A stretch of DNA of 64,000 nucleotides from Deltaproteobacteria bacterium (GTDB lineage Bacteria > Myxococcota_A > UBA9160 > UBA4427): contig PBFW01000008.1 of assembly GCA_002719955.1 (NCBI GenBank), positions 129,886 to 193,885 of the forward strand. Reading direction: 5' to 3'. The notes under the pieces are model-generated. The model saw only the letters and a program-made list of their open reading frames with translations, was not told the origin of the DNA and ran no database searches. Both the position numbers and the translations under genes were made by a program. Below are positions 9,063-17,522 of this stretch, piece by piece (the first letter of the stretch is position 1; every line of letters starts with the position of its first letter).

Positions 9063-9701
9063 ATGGCAATTTTCGATGCAGTGATGTGGGATTTCGGTGG
9101 GGTCTTCTCGCCGTCTCCCTTCACGACGATCGAAACGATCGGTCGCGAAAAGGGACACGATCCCCAGCGCTTCTTCCATGCGATCTTCGGACCCTACGAC
9201 GGCGATACCGATCATCCCTGGCATCGCCTCGAGCGGGGCGAGATCGATTTCATGGCCGCCCGCGAATCGATCATGGAATTGGCCAAGGCCGACGGGATGG
9301 CGGCCGATCCCCTCGAACTCTTCACCCGCATGGGTCAAGAGGGTGGAGGGATGCGCGAGGATGTCGTCGCTCTCGCGAGGCAGATCAAAGCGCGTGGATT
9401 CCAAACTGCGATCGTCACGAATAACGCAAAGGAGTTTCGGGAGAGTTGGACGAAGTCGGTGCCGATCGGTGATATCTGCCACGAGATCATCGATTCGAGC
9501 GAGATCGGGATCCGCAAACCGGACCTCCGAATCTTCAAAATCGCATTAAAGAGGCTCGGTGTCGCCGATCCCGGCCGGGCGCTCTTCGTGGATGACTTCG
9601 CCGCGAATGTCGAGGCGGCGGAAGCGCTCGGGATTCGTGGGGTGTTGATGGAGGATGACTATCGGGCCGCGCTGGCGAAGATCGAGCGCCTCACTCGCTA
9701 A
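9063..9701 (+). CDS. HAD-superfamily hydrolase
   Basis: A 212-residue haloacid dehalogenase-like phosphatase. Motif I is VMWDFGGVF (the nucleophile Asp at about residue 10, with the DFGGV form seen in epoxide-hydrolase-N-like HADs). Motif II is the TNN in IVTNNAKEF, and the motif III Lys lies in IGIRKPDLRIF. Motif IV is LFVDDFAANVEAA. The helical cap between residues 20 and 95 places it in subfamily I. The second Asp of the classic DxDxT is replaced by Gly-Gly, as is usual in this branch, so the activity could be dehalogenase-like or phosphatase. The ATG is preceded at 12 bases by GAGGAG. It ends 48 bases before the convergent oxidoreductase operon. Confidence 0.83.
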   Translation: MAIFDAVMWDFGGVFSPSPFTTIETIGREKGHDPQRFFHAIFGPYDGDTDHPWHRLERGEIDFMAARESIMELAKADGMAADPLELFTRMGQEGGGMREDVVALARQIKARGFQTAIVTNNAKEFRESWTKSVPIGDICHEIIDSSEIGIRKPDLRIFKIALKRLGVADPGRALFVDDFAANVEAAEALGIRGVLMEDDYRAALAKIERLTR

Positions 9702-9748
9702 TCCCGGTATTTCCGATATCTCCTCATCGGGCGCCTCGGCCTCGGGAC

Positions 9749-10588
9749 CTAACGCCCTACCTCGATCAGCACCCCATCCTTCTTCAGCTCGCCGACCTCG
9801 TGAATCGCTCCGAGCTCCTGGTCCAGATAGCCGGGCCCCTCCGCGGTCGGAAGGAACCAACCGGTCGGGCACATCGTCAGGATCTCGACGAAGGAGAATC
9901 CCTGGCCCTTCAGCTGGGATTTGAAGGCGCGGTCGATGAAACGTCGGGCGCGGTGGACCCCCTTGGCGTCGTGGACCGAAGCGCGGGCACAATAGGTCGT
10001 GCCCTGGAGTCGGGAGAGCAGGTCAGCGATCAGGATCGGGTAGCCGTGCTCGCGGGCGTCGCGGCCCTCGATCGAGTTCTTCGTGCGTTGTCCCAGGACC
10101 GTCGTCGCGGTCATATGTCCGCCGGTTTCGCCGAAAACACCGTTGTTGAGCAGGATACACGTCACGTTCTCCCCCCGTGCCGCCGTGTGGATCACTTCCT
10201 GCAGGCCTTCGTTCACCATGTCACCGTCGCCCTGGAGCGTGAAGACGAGGTTGTCCGGGAGCATCCGCTTCGCGCCCGTCGCGACCGAGGGTGCGCGTCC
10301 GTGGAGCGCTTGAATCAGGTCGATATCCATCAAGCTCGTCAGCGCCGTATAACAGCCGATTCCGACCGCGCAGATGGCGGTCTGCGAATGGCCGAGCGCC
10401 GCGATCGATTCGAGGATCTGACGCAATGCAAGGGGCTCGCCGCAGCCGGGGCAGAGATCGTGTTCGCCCATCAGCGTGAGTGCGGGTTCGAAGGTGCCCG
10501 TCTTGCGACAACCCGCGACGGGCGCTGTGTCCGAGGGAACGACTCGCAATGAATTCGGGTTCGAGGTCGAATTCGTCTGATCGCTCAT
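9749..10588 (-). CDS. 2-oxoacid:acceptor oxidoreductase, beta (TPP) subunit
   Basis: Thiamine-diphosphate subunit of a CoA-dependent 2-oxoacid:ferredoxin oxidoreductase, 279 residues. It carries the Cys motif HDLCPGCGEPLALRQIL near residue 45 and CAVGIGCYTALTSLM. The TPP/Mg motif is LQGDGDMVNEGLQEVIHTAARG, followed by LLNNGVFGETGGHMTATT. It is the last gene of the unit and its ATG overlaps the alpha-subunit stop by 4 bases. The start (MSDQTNSTSN) was chosen at that overlap. The frame upstream is the shadow of the alpha gene. Substrate (pyruvate, 2-oxoglutarate, branched-chain or aryl 2-oxoacid) cannot be assigned from motifs alone. The style is closest to the Vor/Kor group, which is a loose judgement. 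Confidence 0.88.
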   Translation of the reverse strand: MSDQTNSTSNPNSLRVVPSDTAPVAGCRKTGTFEPALTLMGEHDLCPGCGEPLALRQILESIAALGHSQTAICAVGIGCYTALTSLMDIDLIQALHGRAPSVATGAKRMLPDNLVFTLQGDGDMVNEGLQEVIHTAARGENVTCILLNNGVFGETGGHMTATTVLGQRTKNSIEGRDAREHGYPILIADLLSRLQGTTYCARASVHDAKGVHRARRFIDRAFKSQLKGQGFSFVEILTMCPTGWFLPTAEGPGYLDQELGAIHEVGELKKDGVLIEVGR

Positions 10589-11688
10589 GCCACGACTCCT
10601 TTGGGCACATCCTTGCCGTGATACGCATCTCGGGCTCGACTTGCGATCCGGTCGCTGTCGAGCAGGGCTCCGATGCCGAATCCGGCGGGATCCGTCGAGA
10701 TTCCCCCGATCGGGGTGACCGGAACCGAACCCAGGAGCGAGAGCTGAACGTCCTCGATCATCTGGCCGGCATTCTGTTCGAGGCACGCGACCCTCCGGCA
10801 ACCCGCGGCCGCGTCGACTAGCGCCTGCTTCGGGAAGGGCCACAGACTGATGGGACGGAAGAGGCCGACTTTCAGACCTTCCGCTCGCAGATCACGAATG
10901 GCCGCGCGGGCGAAGCGGGCCAGCGTTCCGAAGGCCACGATCAGCAATTCCGCGTCCTCGGCGCCCTCGACTTCCCAGCGCTCTTCACGGGCGGCGATCT
11001 CGTCTTCCTTGTCCACGAGCTTCTGCCAGAAGCGATTGGGCTCGATGCCCTTCGAGCCCTTTTCCATTCCGATGGGATTCACGTTTCGTGATCGACCGGT
11101 GCCGCCGAGGCTCCCATCGACGGCCCAATCCTTGTCTGGGAGCTCACCGAAATCGATCGCTTCGATCGAGACGGCTTCCGCTGTGTGAGCGATCAGGTAG
11201 TCGCCGTAGATCACGACCGGATGGCGCCATTTGTCGGAGAGATGAAACGCGAGCTGGGTGATCTCGACGGCCTCGCCCACGCTCTCGGGAGCGAGTACGA
11301 TATGTCGATAGTCGCCGTGTCCACCGCCGCGGGTTGCCTGGAAATAATCCCCCTGGCCCCGGGCCATGTTGAAGATCACGATCGGGATTTCGGCCCGTGT
11401 GATCTCGGACATCGATTCCTGCATGAGCGACAGCCCCTGGCCGGTCGATCCCGTCGCCGCGCGTGCACCCGTCGCCGCTGCCCCCCAAGCCTGACCGATG
11501 GCCTCGAGTTCGCTCTCTGCGTTGATGCAGGCCCCCCCCTCTTCGGGAAGTCGTCGGGCAAAACACTCGAGAACTTCGGTGAAGGGCGTCATCGGGTAGC
11601 CGGAAAAGAAACGGCAACCCGCCGCGATTGCGGCTTCGGCGATCGCCTCGGAGCCCTCCATGAGACGTCGATTCGTCGATTCGGTCAT
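10585..11688 (-). CDS. 2-oxoacid:acceptor oxidoreductase, alpha subunit
   Basis: Alpha subunit (367 residues) providing the pyrimidine-binding and transketolase-C-like domains. It begins with EGSEAIAEAAIAAGCRFFSGYPMTPFTEVLE, then shows ESELEAIGQAWGAAATGAR and STGQGLSLMQESMSEI, all standard alpha-subunit segments. The C-terminal half contains LLIVAFGTLARFARAAI and GLFRPISLWPFP. It starts by a 4-base overlap with the ferredoxin-like gene upstream and ends by a 4-base overlap with beta, so the four subunits are translationally coupled and probably made in equal amounts. The gamma domain is a separate gene, as in four-subunit enzymes. Confidence 0.88.
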   Translation of the reverse strand: MTESTNRRLMEGSEAIAEAAIAAGCRFFSGYPMTPFTEVLECFARRLPEEGGACINAESELEAIGQAWGAAATGARAATGSTGQGLSLMQESMSEITRAEIPIVIFNMARGQGDYFQATRGGGHGDYRHIVLAPESVGEAVEITQLAFHLSDKWRHPVVIYGDYLIAHTAEAVSIEAIDFGELPDKDWAVDGSLGGTGRSRNVNPIGMEKGSKGIEPNRFWQKLVDKEDEIAAREERWEVEGAEDAELLIVAFGTLARFARAAIRDLRAEGLKVGLFRPISLWPFPKQALVDAAAGCRRVACLEQNAGQMIEDVQLSLLGSVPVTPIGGISTDPAGFGIGALLDSDRIASRARDAYHGKDVPKGVVA

Positions 11689-11954
11689 TGCCCCGCCTCC
11701 CGGCGATCCGCTTCCGCCATGTCGTCGAATTGGTAGACCTCGAAACAATAATCCGGGCAGACCATCAGGCAGGCGCTGCAACCGGTGCAGCCTCCGAGGA
11801 GTTCTGGGAGTAGGTAGCCCGAAGCATTCCGGCGAGGCGACATGCGCAGGATGCCGGGCGGGCAGGCGGGGATGCAGAGCTCGCAGCCCTTGCATCGTTC
11901 GGTCTCGATTACGACCGTTCCGCGCGGACCGCTCTTCGCTCTCTTCTGGCTCAT
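11685..11954 (-). CDS. 2-oxoacid:acceptor oxidoreductase, delta (2x[4Fe-4S] ferredoxin) subunit
   Basis: An 89-residue ferredoxin-like electron-transfer subunit. Two 4Fe-4S cysteine sets are visible: CKGCELCIPACPPG near residues 21-34 and CTGCSACLMVCPDYC near 56-70. The basic N-terminus MSQKRAKSGPRG precedes the fold. It passes electrons from the TPP site of the neighbouring alpha/beta subunits to an external ferredoxin. Both ends overlap neighbouring genes by 4 bases. Confidence 0.9.
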   Translation of the reverse strand: MSQKRAKSGPRGTVVIETERCKGCELCIPACPPGILRMSPRRNASGYLLPELLGGCTGCSACLMVCPDYCFEVYQFDDMAEADRREAGQ

Positions 11955-12538
11955 ATCGTCTCCGGATTCCAGGCCGGCTGGGTCAGCGCCTCGACCGCGG
12001 ATCGTCCAACGGTGAGGGCGCGCTGATTCGCTTCGAGGAATTGCTGCCGATAGCTGGGCAGCGATTCCGTGAGGGCTTCATCGAGGGCGACCGCTGAGAC
12101 GATCCCCGTCGCCTGCGCGAAGGCCCCCAGCAGAATCAGCGCCGCCGCCTTCGGCGCTTTCGCCTCGCGGGCGAGCTTCGTGGCCGAGATCGTGATGATC
12201 GGGGTCGAGGTTTCGGGCAGGTTTTCTTCGAGCAGATCCCCGTCGACGAATACGATGCCCTCCTCACGCAGTTTCGGGCGGATCGGCTCGAAATAGCGCG
12301 GATGGACGATCAGTGCCGACCAGGCCTTCGAGACCATCGGAGGTGAGCTGATCGGACCGTCCGCGATCACGACCGTCGCATCGGTGTTGCCGCCGCGCAT
12401 CGTGCCGCCATAGGTTCCGAGCGACATGACTTCGCGCCCTTCGCGGGTGGCTGCCAGCGCGAGAATTTTGGCGGCGAGCTGGACGCCCTGGCCGCCGATT
12501 CCGGTCCAGAGGACTTCACGTTCGAGCGGGATCGTCAT
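11951..12538 (-). CDS. 2-oxoacid:acceptor oxidoreductase, gamma subunit
   Basis: A 195-residue gamma subunit. It opens with EVLWTGIGGQGVQLAAKILALAA (the GIGGQG loop thought to bind CoA), then SLGTYGGTMRGGNTDATVVIADGPI, which is diagnostic of the family. The remainder is a Rossmann-like half with LILLGAFAQATG. The ATG at 12538 overlaps the tetR stop by 4 bases. The open frame upstream of it only shadows tetR. Placing gamma first, before delta-alpha-beta, gives the order tetR-gamma-delta-alpha-beta. Confidence 0.88.
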   Translation of the reverse strand: MTIPLEREVLWTGIGGQGVQLAAKILALAATREGREVMSLGTYGGTMRGGNTDATVVIADGPISSPPMVSKAWSALIVHPRYFEPIRPKLREEGIVFVDGDLLEENLPETSTPIITISATKLAREAKAPKAAALILLGAFAQATGIVSAVALDEALTESLPSYRQQFLEANQRALTVGRSAVEALTQPAWNPETI

Positions 12539-13326
12539 GCTTGGGGATCTCCCCTTCTGGGGTCGGAGGTCGGGTCCGGAGAAAGATCGGAGAAGGCCGG
12601 GGTCCGACGTTCGAGCCCGGCCATCACGAAGGCTTCGAGTCGAGCGATTTCGCGATCGCTCGGGATCCGTGCTTCGATCAGCCGGGCTTCGACCCAGCCC
12701 ATCATCAGGTGATAGAGCGCTTCCGCATCGGGGCCCGCCTCGACGGCGGGCATTTTTCCCGCCGCGCACGCGTCCTCGAGCGCGCTCCGCAGGGAAGCGG
12801 TGACCAAGCGCTCCGATCGCGCGATCTCCGCTGGGAACGCCTCAGCCAGACGCCCGCGCGCGAGGGCGAAGGGGCGCGAAGCCCGGGCACCGCTCGGATC
12901 CTGGGCCTGGGCGGCCATGCCCAGGATCCATTCTCGGACCGCCTGCGCGGGGTCCAGCGCCCCGGCCATTCGGCCTGTGAGGTAATCGCCGAGGCCGCGG
13001 ATCCCCTCGTCGAGGACCGCGACGAGGAGCTCGTGCTTGCCCCGGAAATGGCGGTAGAAAGCCTGGTTGGAGAGGCCGGCATCGGCCAGGATATCCGAGA
13101 CCTTGGGCTCGAGGAGGCCGGTCCTTTCGATCACGCGGAAGGCGGCGGAGACGAGCCCTTCGATCTCGTTCTGGGCGGTTGCGCGGTGTCCTTCGAGGCT
13201 TCGGTCGAGCGTCTGCCCGACCGCGCTCGCCGTCGAAGAGGGATCAGCCGGATCCAGTTTTTTGGGGTCGACAGAAGGTGAAAAGGCGCCCAAAGCTTTG
13301 GGAACTCCAGGAACGTTGTTCTCCAT
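12535..13326 (-). CDS. TetR-family transcriptional regulator
   Basis: A 263-residue one-component regulator. The DNA-binding HTH spans about residues 65-110: AAFRVIERTGLLEPKVSDIL, then the recognition helix GLSNQAFYRHFRGKHELLVAV. The ligand-binding helical domain follows, and the C-terminal region is longer than usual with a Pro-rich end. The start MENNVPGV at 13326 is preferred because it leaves the perfect palindrome at 13328-13346 immediately upstream. A longer start would place coding sequence over it. The stop overlaps the gamma-subunit start, so the regulator is the first gene of the oxidoreductase operon and probably represses both itself and the divergent ligase. The ligand could be an acyl-CoA of the pathway (inference). 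Confidence 0.85.
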   Translation of the reverse strand: MENNVPGVPKALGAFSPSVDPKKLDPADPSSTASAVGQTLDRSLEGHRATAQNEIEGLVSAAFRVIERTGLLEPKVSDILADAGLSNQAFYRHFRGKHELLVAVLDEGIRGLGDYLTGRMAGALDPAQAVREWILGMAAQAQDPSGARASRPFALARGRLAEAFPAEIARSERLVTASLRSALEDACAAGKMPAVEAGPDAEALYHLMMGWVEARLIEARIPSDREIARLEAFVMAGLERRTPAFSDLSPDPTSDPRRGDPQA

Positions 13327-13327
13327 A

Positions 13328-13346
13328 TTGAGAATGGTATTCTCAA
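13328..13346. promoter_or_regulatory. Perfect 8-3-8 palindrome, likely TetR operator
   Basis: TTGAGAAT-GGT-ATTCTCAA is a perfect 19-base inverted repeat in the gap between the divergent tetR and acyl-CoA ligase genes, directly abutting the tetR ATG. Size and symmetry suit a TetR dimer. The site could control both directions. No other copy was noticed elsewhere in the window by eye. Confidence 0.75.
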
Positions 13347-13400
13347 ATTTCAGGATTGCAAGCGGCAGCTGATCGGGCGCCACGCAAGGAGGAGGTCGAG

Positions 13401-14975
13401 GTGACGACAGGGGACTCGAGTGGGCGGAAGCTCCTGATCGGCGACATCATCCGCCGTGCTGCAGAGGCTGAGCCACTGGCCCCCGCGGCCTGCGTCGGCT
13501 CCCAGACGTCGGGCTACGCCGAACTCAACTACGCGCGGCTCGAGCGCGATGCGAATCGACTCGCGCTGGCATTGCGCGAGCGACTCGGCATCGGATTGGG
13601 GGACCGGATCCTCGGATGGGCCGATACGTCGATCGAGGTGCTCCCGCTCTTTGTTGCGCTGGCCAAGCTCGGTGCCGTCTTCGCGCCGCTCAACGCGCGC
13701 TTCGGTCCGGAAGAGGCGGGGGAGGTTGCGCGGCTCGCGCGGGGAACGCTCCTGATCGTAGACTCCGATCACGCCGCTGGCGCTGAACGGCTCGCGAAAG
13801 CGGCTGGGCTCGATCGCTGGGCACTCCTCCCCGTCGGCGATGCGGGGCGAGCGATTGCGCCGCGGGACGCCGGTGCCGATGCGAATCGTCTCGTGCTCGA
13901 TGCGGAGGCGCTGCCGGATCCGCCGACGGCGATCGAAGAACCGAATCTAGAGGAGAGCGATCCCCATGTGATCTTCTTTACGAGCGGGAGCACTGGCCGA
14001 CCCAAGGGTGTCGTGCTCTCCCACCGCACGAATTGGTTGCGCGGCTTTCAGGGCGTGTTCCGCAATGAACCGGAGCGCACGGTCTGCATGTTTCCGCTCT
14101 TCCATATGGCGGCTTTCACGCTGGCGATCGCCGCCTGGCAGACCCGCGGCGAGATCACCTACACCGATTCTTCCGCCGAGGCGCTGCTCGCCGCCTGCGA
14201 GTCGCGTCGCGCGAATAGGCTCTACGGCCTTCCCCTCGTGTGGAAGCGGATCGTCGAGACCGACACGAGCCGTTGGGACCTCTCCTCGTTGGTTCAGCTC
14301 GACTCTGGGACTTCGGCGACGCCCATCGAGTTGTTGCGCGACATGAAGGCGCTCTTTCCGAAGGCGAATGTGCGGATCTACTACGGCTCGACAGAGGTCG
14401 GGTCGGCGACTGTGCTCGCGGATGCGGATGTGCTTCGCAAGCCGGGGAGCGTCGGAATTGCCGCGGTGAATGCCGATGTTCGGCTCGCGGAGGATGGCGA
14501 GATCTGCGTCCGGAGTCCCTATTTGATGGATGGTTATTTCGATGACCCCGAAACGACGGCTGCGTCCTTCGAGCAGGGTTGGTTTCGCATGGGGGATATC
14601 GGAGCGCTCGATGATGATGGCTATTTTTCGATCGTCGGTCGCAAGAAGGAAATCTTGCGAACGGGTGGTGAGAGTGTCTCGCCGAACGAGGTCGAGGCCG
14701 TGCTGCGGAATGCGCCGGGTGTCGGGGAGATTGCGATCGTTGGGTTGCCCGATTCGGATTGGGGGGATGTGTTATGTGCGGCCGTCGTGCCGAAGGTTGG
14801 GGCGACGGTGACGCTCGCCCAGCTACAGGCTTATTGCGACGGTCGGCTCGCGGGCTTCAAGAAACCGCGGCGGATCGCGCTGATGGAATCCCTTCCACGG
14901 ACATCAGCGACGTCTCAGGTCCAGCGCATGATGCTGGTCGAGGAGATCATGACGGGTGGACTCGCCTCGGAATGA
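13401..14975 (+). CDS. AMP-dependent acyl-CoA synthetase/ligase
   Basis: A 524-residue adenylate-forming ligase that activates a carboxylic acid with ATP and CoA. Motifs in order: FFTSGSTGRPKGVVLSH (P-loop, about residue 190), PLFHMAAFTLAI, YYGSTEVGSATVL, GWFRMGDIGALDDDGYFSIVGRKKEILRTGGESVSPNEVEAVL (A8 hinge), and a C-terminal lid where the usual catalytic Lys region reads PRTSATSQVQRMMLVEE. The final Lys found in most family members (in GKxxR) is not evident: the site has Ser-Gln-Val-Gln-Arg. That is worth noting for activity. The GTG at 13401 follows AAGGAGGAGG and is chosen over an upstream TTG. Substrate unknown. Confidence 0.85.
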   Translation: MTTGDSSGRKLLIGDIIRRAAEAEPLAPAACVGSQTSGYAELNYARLERDANRLALALRERLGIGLGDRILGWADTSIEVLPLFVALAKLGAVFAPLNARFGPEEAGEVARLARGTLLIVDSDHAAGAERLAKAAGLDRWALLPVGDAGRAIAPRDAGADANRLVLDAEALPDPPTAIEEPNLEESDPHVIFFTSGSTGRPKGVVLSHRTNWLRGFQGVFRNEPERTVCMFPLFHMAAFTLAIAAWQTRGEITYTDSSAEALLAACESRRANRLYGLPLVWKRIVETDTSRWDLSSLVQLDSGTSATPIELLRDMKALFPKANVRIYYGSTEVGSATVLADADVLRKPGSVGIAAVNADVRLAEDGEICVRSPYLMDGYFDDPETTAASFEQGWFRMGDIGALDDDGYFSIVGRKKEILRTGGESVSPNEVEAVLRNAPGVGEIAIVGLPDSDWGDVLCAAVVPKVGATVTLAQLQAYCDGRLAGFKKPRRIALMESLPRTSATSQVQRMMLVEEIMTGGLASE

Positions 14976-15973
14976 GTCCGGGTAGGCGCGCCTCGAGGGC
15001 GTGCGAGGAGATCGATTCATTGAGTGAGAAGATTCCCCCCCAGAAATTACGAATCGCGACCCATATGGTGGCTGAGATGCTCGCGCCCGTTCGCGCGGCC
15101 TTCCCAGAGGTCGAGGTCGTGACACTCCCCGTCGAAGGGGAACTCCCACCGGATCTCGAGGCCGAGATCCTCCTGACGCTGCCCTGGGGCACACCCAACC
15201 TGGCCGACGCACTCGCCTGCGGAGTGAAGTGGGTCCACGCCTATGGGACCGGTGTCAACGGATTTCCCTTCGAGGTGTTGAAGGGCGTCCCGCTCTCCTG
15301 CTCGCGCGGCGCGAGCGCGACGCCGATCTCGGAGTGGGTGATCGCCGTGCTGCTGGCCGCGGAAAAACAGCTCCCTCAGACATGGCTCTCGGAGCCACCG
15401 GAACGATGGAATATCGCCGATCTCGGGACGCTTTCGGGCTCGCGACTCGCCCTGATCGGCTTTGGCGCAATCGCCCAGGCCATCGCGCGCCGTGCCCTGC
15501 CCTTTGGAATGAAGGTCCGGGGCTTTCGGCGAACCGGTCGGCAGAGTTCCGTCCCCGAAGTCGAAATCGTCACGAGCCTCGAAGAACTTCTGTGCGATGC
15601 GGACCACGTCGTCGTCGCCGCGCCCGAGACGCCGGCGACCCGGCATATGCTGAACGATGAGAGTTTCGCCCTGATGAAGCCCGGTGTTCATGTCGTGAAC
15701 ATCGCTCGCGGCGGCCTGATCGATCAGGCCGCACTCGCCCGCGCACTCGATTCGGGGCGGGTTGGCCTGGCGACCCTCGATTGTGTCGATCCCGAACCCC
15801 TGCCCGAGGGACATTGGCTCTATTCGCATCCGAAGGTGAGGCTCTCTGCGCATATCAGCTGGAGTTCGCCGGAATCACATTCGGGGCTGATGGATCGTTT
15901 CGTCGAGAATCTCGCACGCTATCACCGCGGTGAGGCGCTCGACTATCTCGTGGATCCGGTCGAGCAGTATTGA
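14972..15973 (+). CDS. D-isomer-specific 2-hydroxyacid dehydrogenase
   Basis: NAD(P)-dependent dehydrogenase of the D-2-hydroxyacid family, 333 residues. The C-terminal nucleotide-binding domain shows SRLALIGFGAIAQAIARRALPFGMKVRGF (GxGxxG-type loop), then PGVHVVNIARGGLIDQAALARAL with the family Arg, and a C-terminal His in LSAHISWSSPES. The usual active-site Glu falls in the DCVDPEPLPEGHWLY segment. The ATG overlaps the ligase stop by 4 bases. An in-frame TTG at 15020, nine bases after GAGGAG, is a serious alternative start because the first residues from the ATG look unstructured. Pairing with a ligase opposite a 2-oxoacid oxidoreductase suggests a shared 2-hydroxy/2-oxoacid route (inference). 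Confidence 0.84.
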   Translation: MSPGRRASRACEEIDSLSEKIPPQKLRIATHMVAEMLAPVRAAFPEVEVVTLPVEGELPPDLEAEILLTLPWGTPNLADALACGVKWVHAYGTGVNGFPFEVLKGVPLSCSRGASATPISEWVIAVLLAAEKQLPQTWLSEPPERWNIADLGTLSGSRLALIGFGAIAQAIARRALPFGMKVRGFRRTGRQSSVPEVEIVTSLEELLCDADHVVVAAPETPATRHMLNDESFALMKPGVHVVNIARGGLIDQAALARALDSGRVGLATLDCVDPEPLPEGHWLYSHPKVRLSAHISWSSPESHSGLMDRFVENLARYHRGEALDYLVDPVEQY

Positions 15974-16136
15974 AGGTGGCACCTCCCTTGACTGTCGACC
16001 GAAGTCGTTCGCCTCGGAAACGATCGGGCCCTCGATACCTGCCGCGGCTGTGCCTTGCGGACGTCGTCGAGCTTGAAGGGCGCGATGTTCGCGTGAATGA
16101 TTTTCTGGCAGGGCTCCTTCGGAGTACGCATTGGGA

Positions 16137-17522
16137 TCAGAGGTTGTAGCCTCGCTCTTCATGAAGGGCGAGGTCGAGCCCGGTCGATTCATCTTCGTCC
16201 GAGACACGCAGGCCGACGATCGCGTCCGTGATCTTCAGAAGCACGAAGCTCGCGCCGCCAGCCCAGAGCGCGGTGATCAGTGCGGCCATCAACTGGACAC
16301 CTACCTGGGTGCCGATCGCGAGGCCCTCCTGGTTCCCGCCGAGGACGGCGGCGCCAAAGATTCCGGCCATGATCGTGCCGACGAATCCACCGACACCATG
16401 GACGCCAAATACGTCGAGGCTGTCGTCGTAGCCGAGTCTGGTCTTGAGGGCCGTCGAAGCGAGGAAACAGAGGACGCCGGAGCTCAAGCCGATCGCGAGG
16501 GCGCCGATCGGGCCGACGACACCCGAGGCGGGGGTGATCGCCGCCAGGCCTGCGATCGCGCCGGTCGCGATTCCGAGGACGCTCGGCTTTCCGTGCTTGA
16601 ACCACTCGATGAACATCCATGTGAGCGCTGCGGTCGAGGCCGAGATCTGCGTGGATGTGATCGCCATGGCTGCATCGCCGTTCGCGCCGAGCGCAGAACC
16701 GCCGTTGAATCCGTACCAGCCCACCCAGAGCATGCCCGTCCCCGTCACACACATGGTCAAGTTATGGGGCGGCATGGCCGTCTTGCCGTAGCCCTCGCGC
16801 GGGCCGATGACGATGCAGGCGACGAGTGCACCGACGCCGGCCGTGATGTGGACGACGATTCCGCCGGCGAAGTCGAAAACGCCTCTCGGGCCGAGGTCGG
16901 CGAAGAAGCCGCCGGCTCCGCCCCAGGTCATGTGGCAGATGGGCGCGTAGACGACGATCAGCCAGAGCGCCGAGAAGATCAGCACCGCCGAGAAGCGCAT
17001 TCGTTCGGCGAATGCGCCCAAAATCAGCGCCGGCGTGATGATCGCGAAGGTGCATTGAAAGAGGAAGAAGAGCACTTCGGGGATCGTGCCCGAGAGCGTA
17101 TTCGCGTCGACTCCGGAGAGGAAGGCCTTCCCGGTTCCGCCGATGAACGCGTGAAGCCCGGTCTCGCCGGCGACCATGCCCGTCGTGTCGAAGGCCAGCG
17201 AATAGCCGATCACCAGCCAGACGATCGTCATCAGTCCGGTCAGCGCGAGACATTGCATCAGAACCGAGAGCACGTTTTTCGTTCGGACGAGCCCGCCGTA
17301 GAAGAGTGCCAAGCCGGGGATCGTCATGAAGAGAACGAGCGCTGTCGAGATCAGGAGCCAGGCCGTATCGCCGGTGTCGATCCCCTCCGCGGCCATCGCG
17401 ACCGAGGGCACGCCAAGCGATCCCGCGATCACAACCACGCAATACACAAGGGAGGGTGTGACGAGTCGAAGGGGCGAGTTGAGGCGGGATCTGGGGGGCT
17501 GCGGGCGTGCGGAGGAAGGCAT
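16137..17522 (-). CDS. amtB: Ammonium transporter (Amt/AmtB)
   Basis: A 461-residue inner-membrane ammonium channel with an N-terminal signal-like segment and about 11 transmembrane helices. Family hallmarks: ISTALVLFMTIPGLALFYGGLVR at the first helices, the first twin His in FAGGIVVHITAGVGALVA, MLWVGWYGFNGGSALG, and the second twin His in DVFGVHGVGGFVGTI. The start MPSSARPQPPRS follows AAGGGG. The longer open frame upstream is non-coding in character. No glnB/glnK gene is adjacent and no obvious sigma-54 promoter was found upstream, unlike the usual glnK-amtB arrangement. Its C-terminal cytoplasmic tail, where GlnK normally docks, is short (VGLRVSDEDESTGLDL). Confidence 0.93.
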   Translation of the reverse strand: MPSSARPQPPRSRLNSPLRLVTPSLVYCVVVIAGSLGVPSVAMAAEGIDTGDTAWLLISTALVLFMTIPGLALFYGGLVRTKNVLSVLMQCLALTGLMTIVWLVIGYSLAFDTTGMVAGETGLHAFIGGTGKAFLSGVDANTLSGTIPEVLFFLFQCTFAIITPALILGAFAERMRFSAVLIFSALWLIVVYAPICHMTWGGAGGFFADLGPRGVFDFAGGIVVHITAGVGALVACIVIGPREGYGKTAMPPHNLTMCVTGTGMLWVGWYGFNGGSALGANGDAAMAITSTQISASTAALTWMFIEWFKHGKPSVLGIATGAIAGLAAITPASGVVGPIGALAIGLSSGVLCFLASTALKTRLGYDDSLDVFGVHGVGGFVGTIMAGIFGAAVLGGNQEGLAIGTQVGVQLMAALITALWAGGASFVLLKITDAIVGLRVSDEDESTGLDLALHEERGYNL

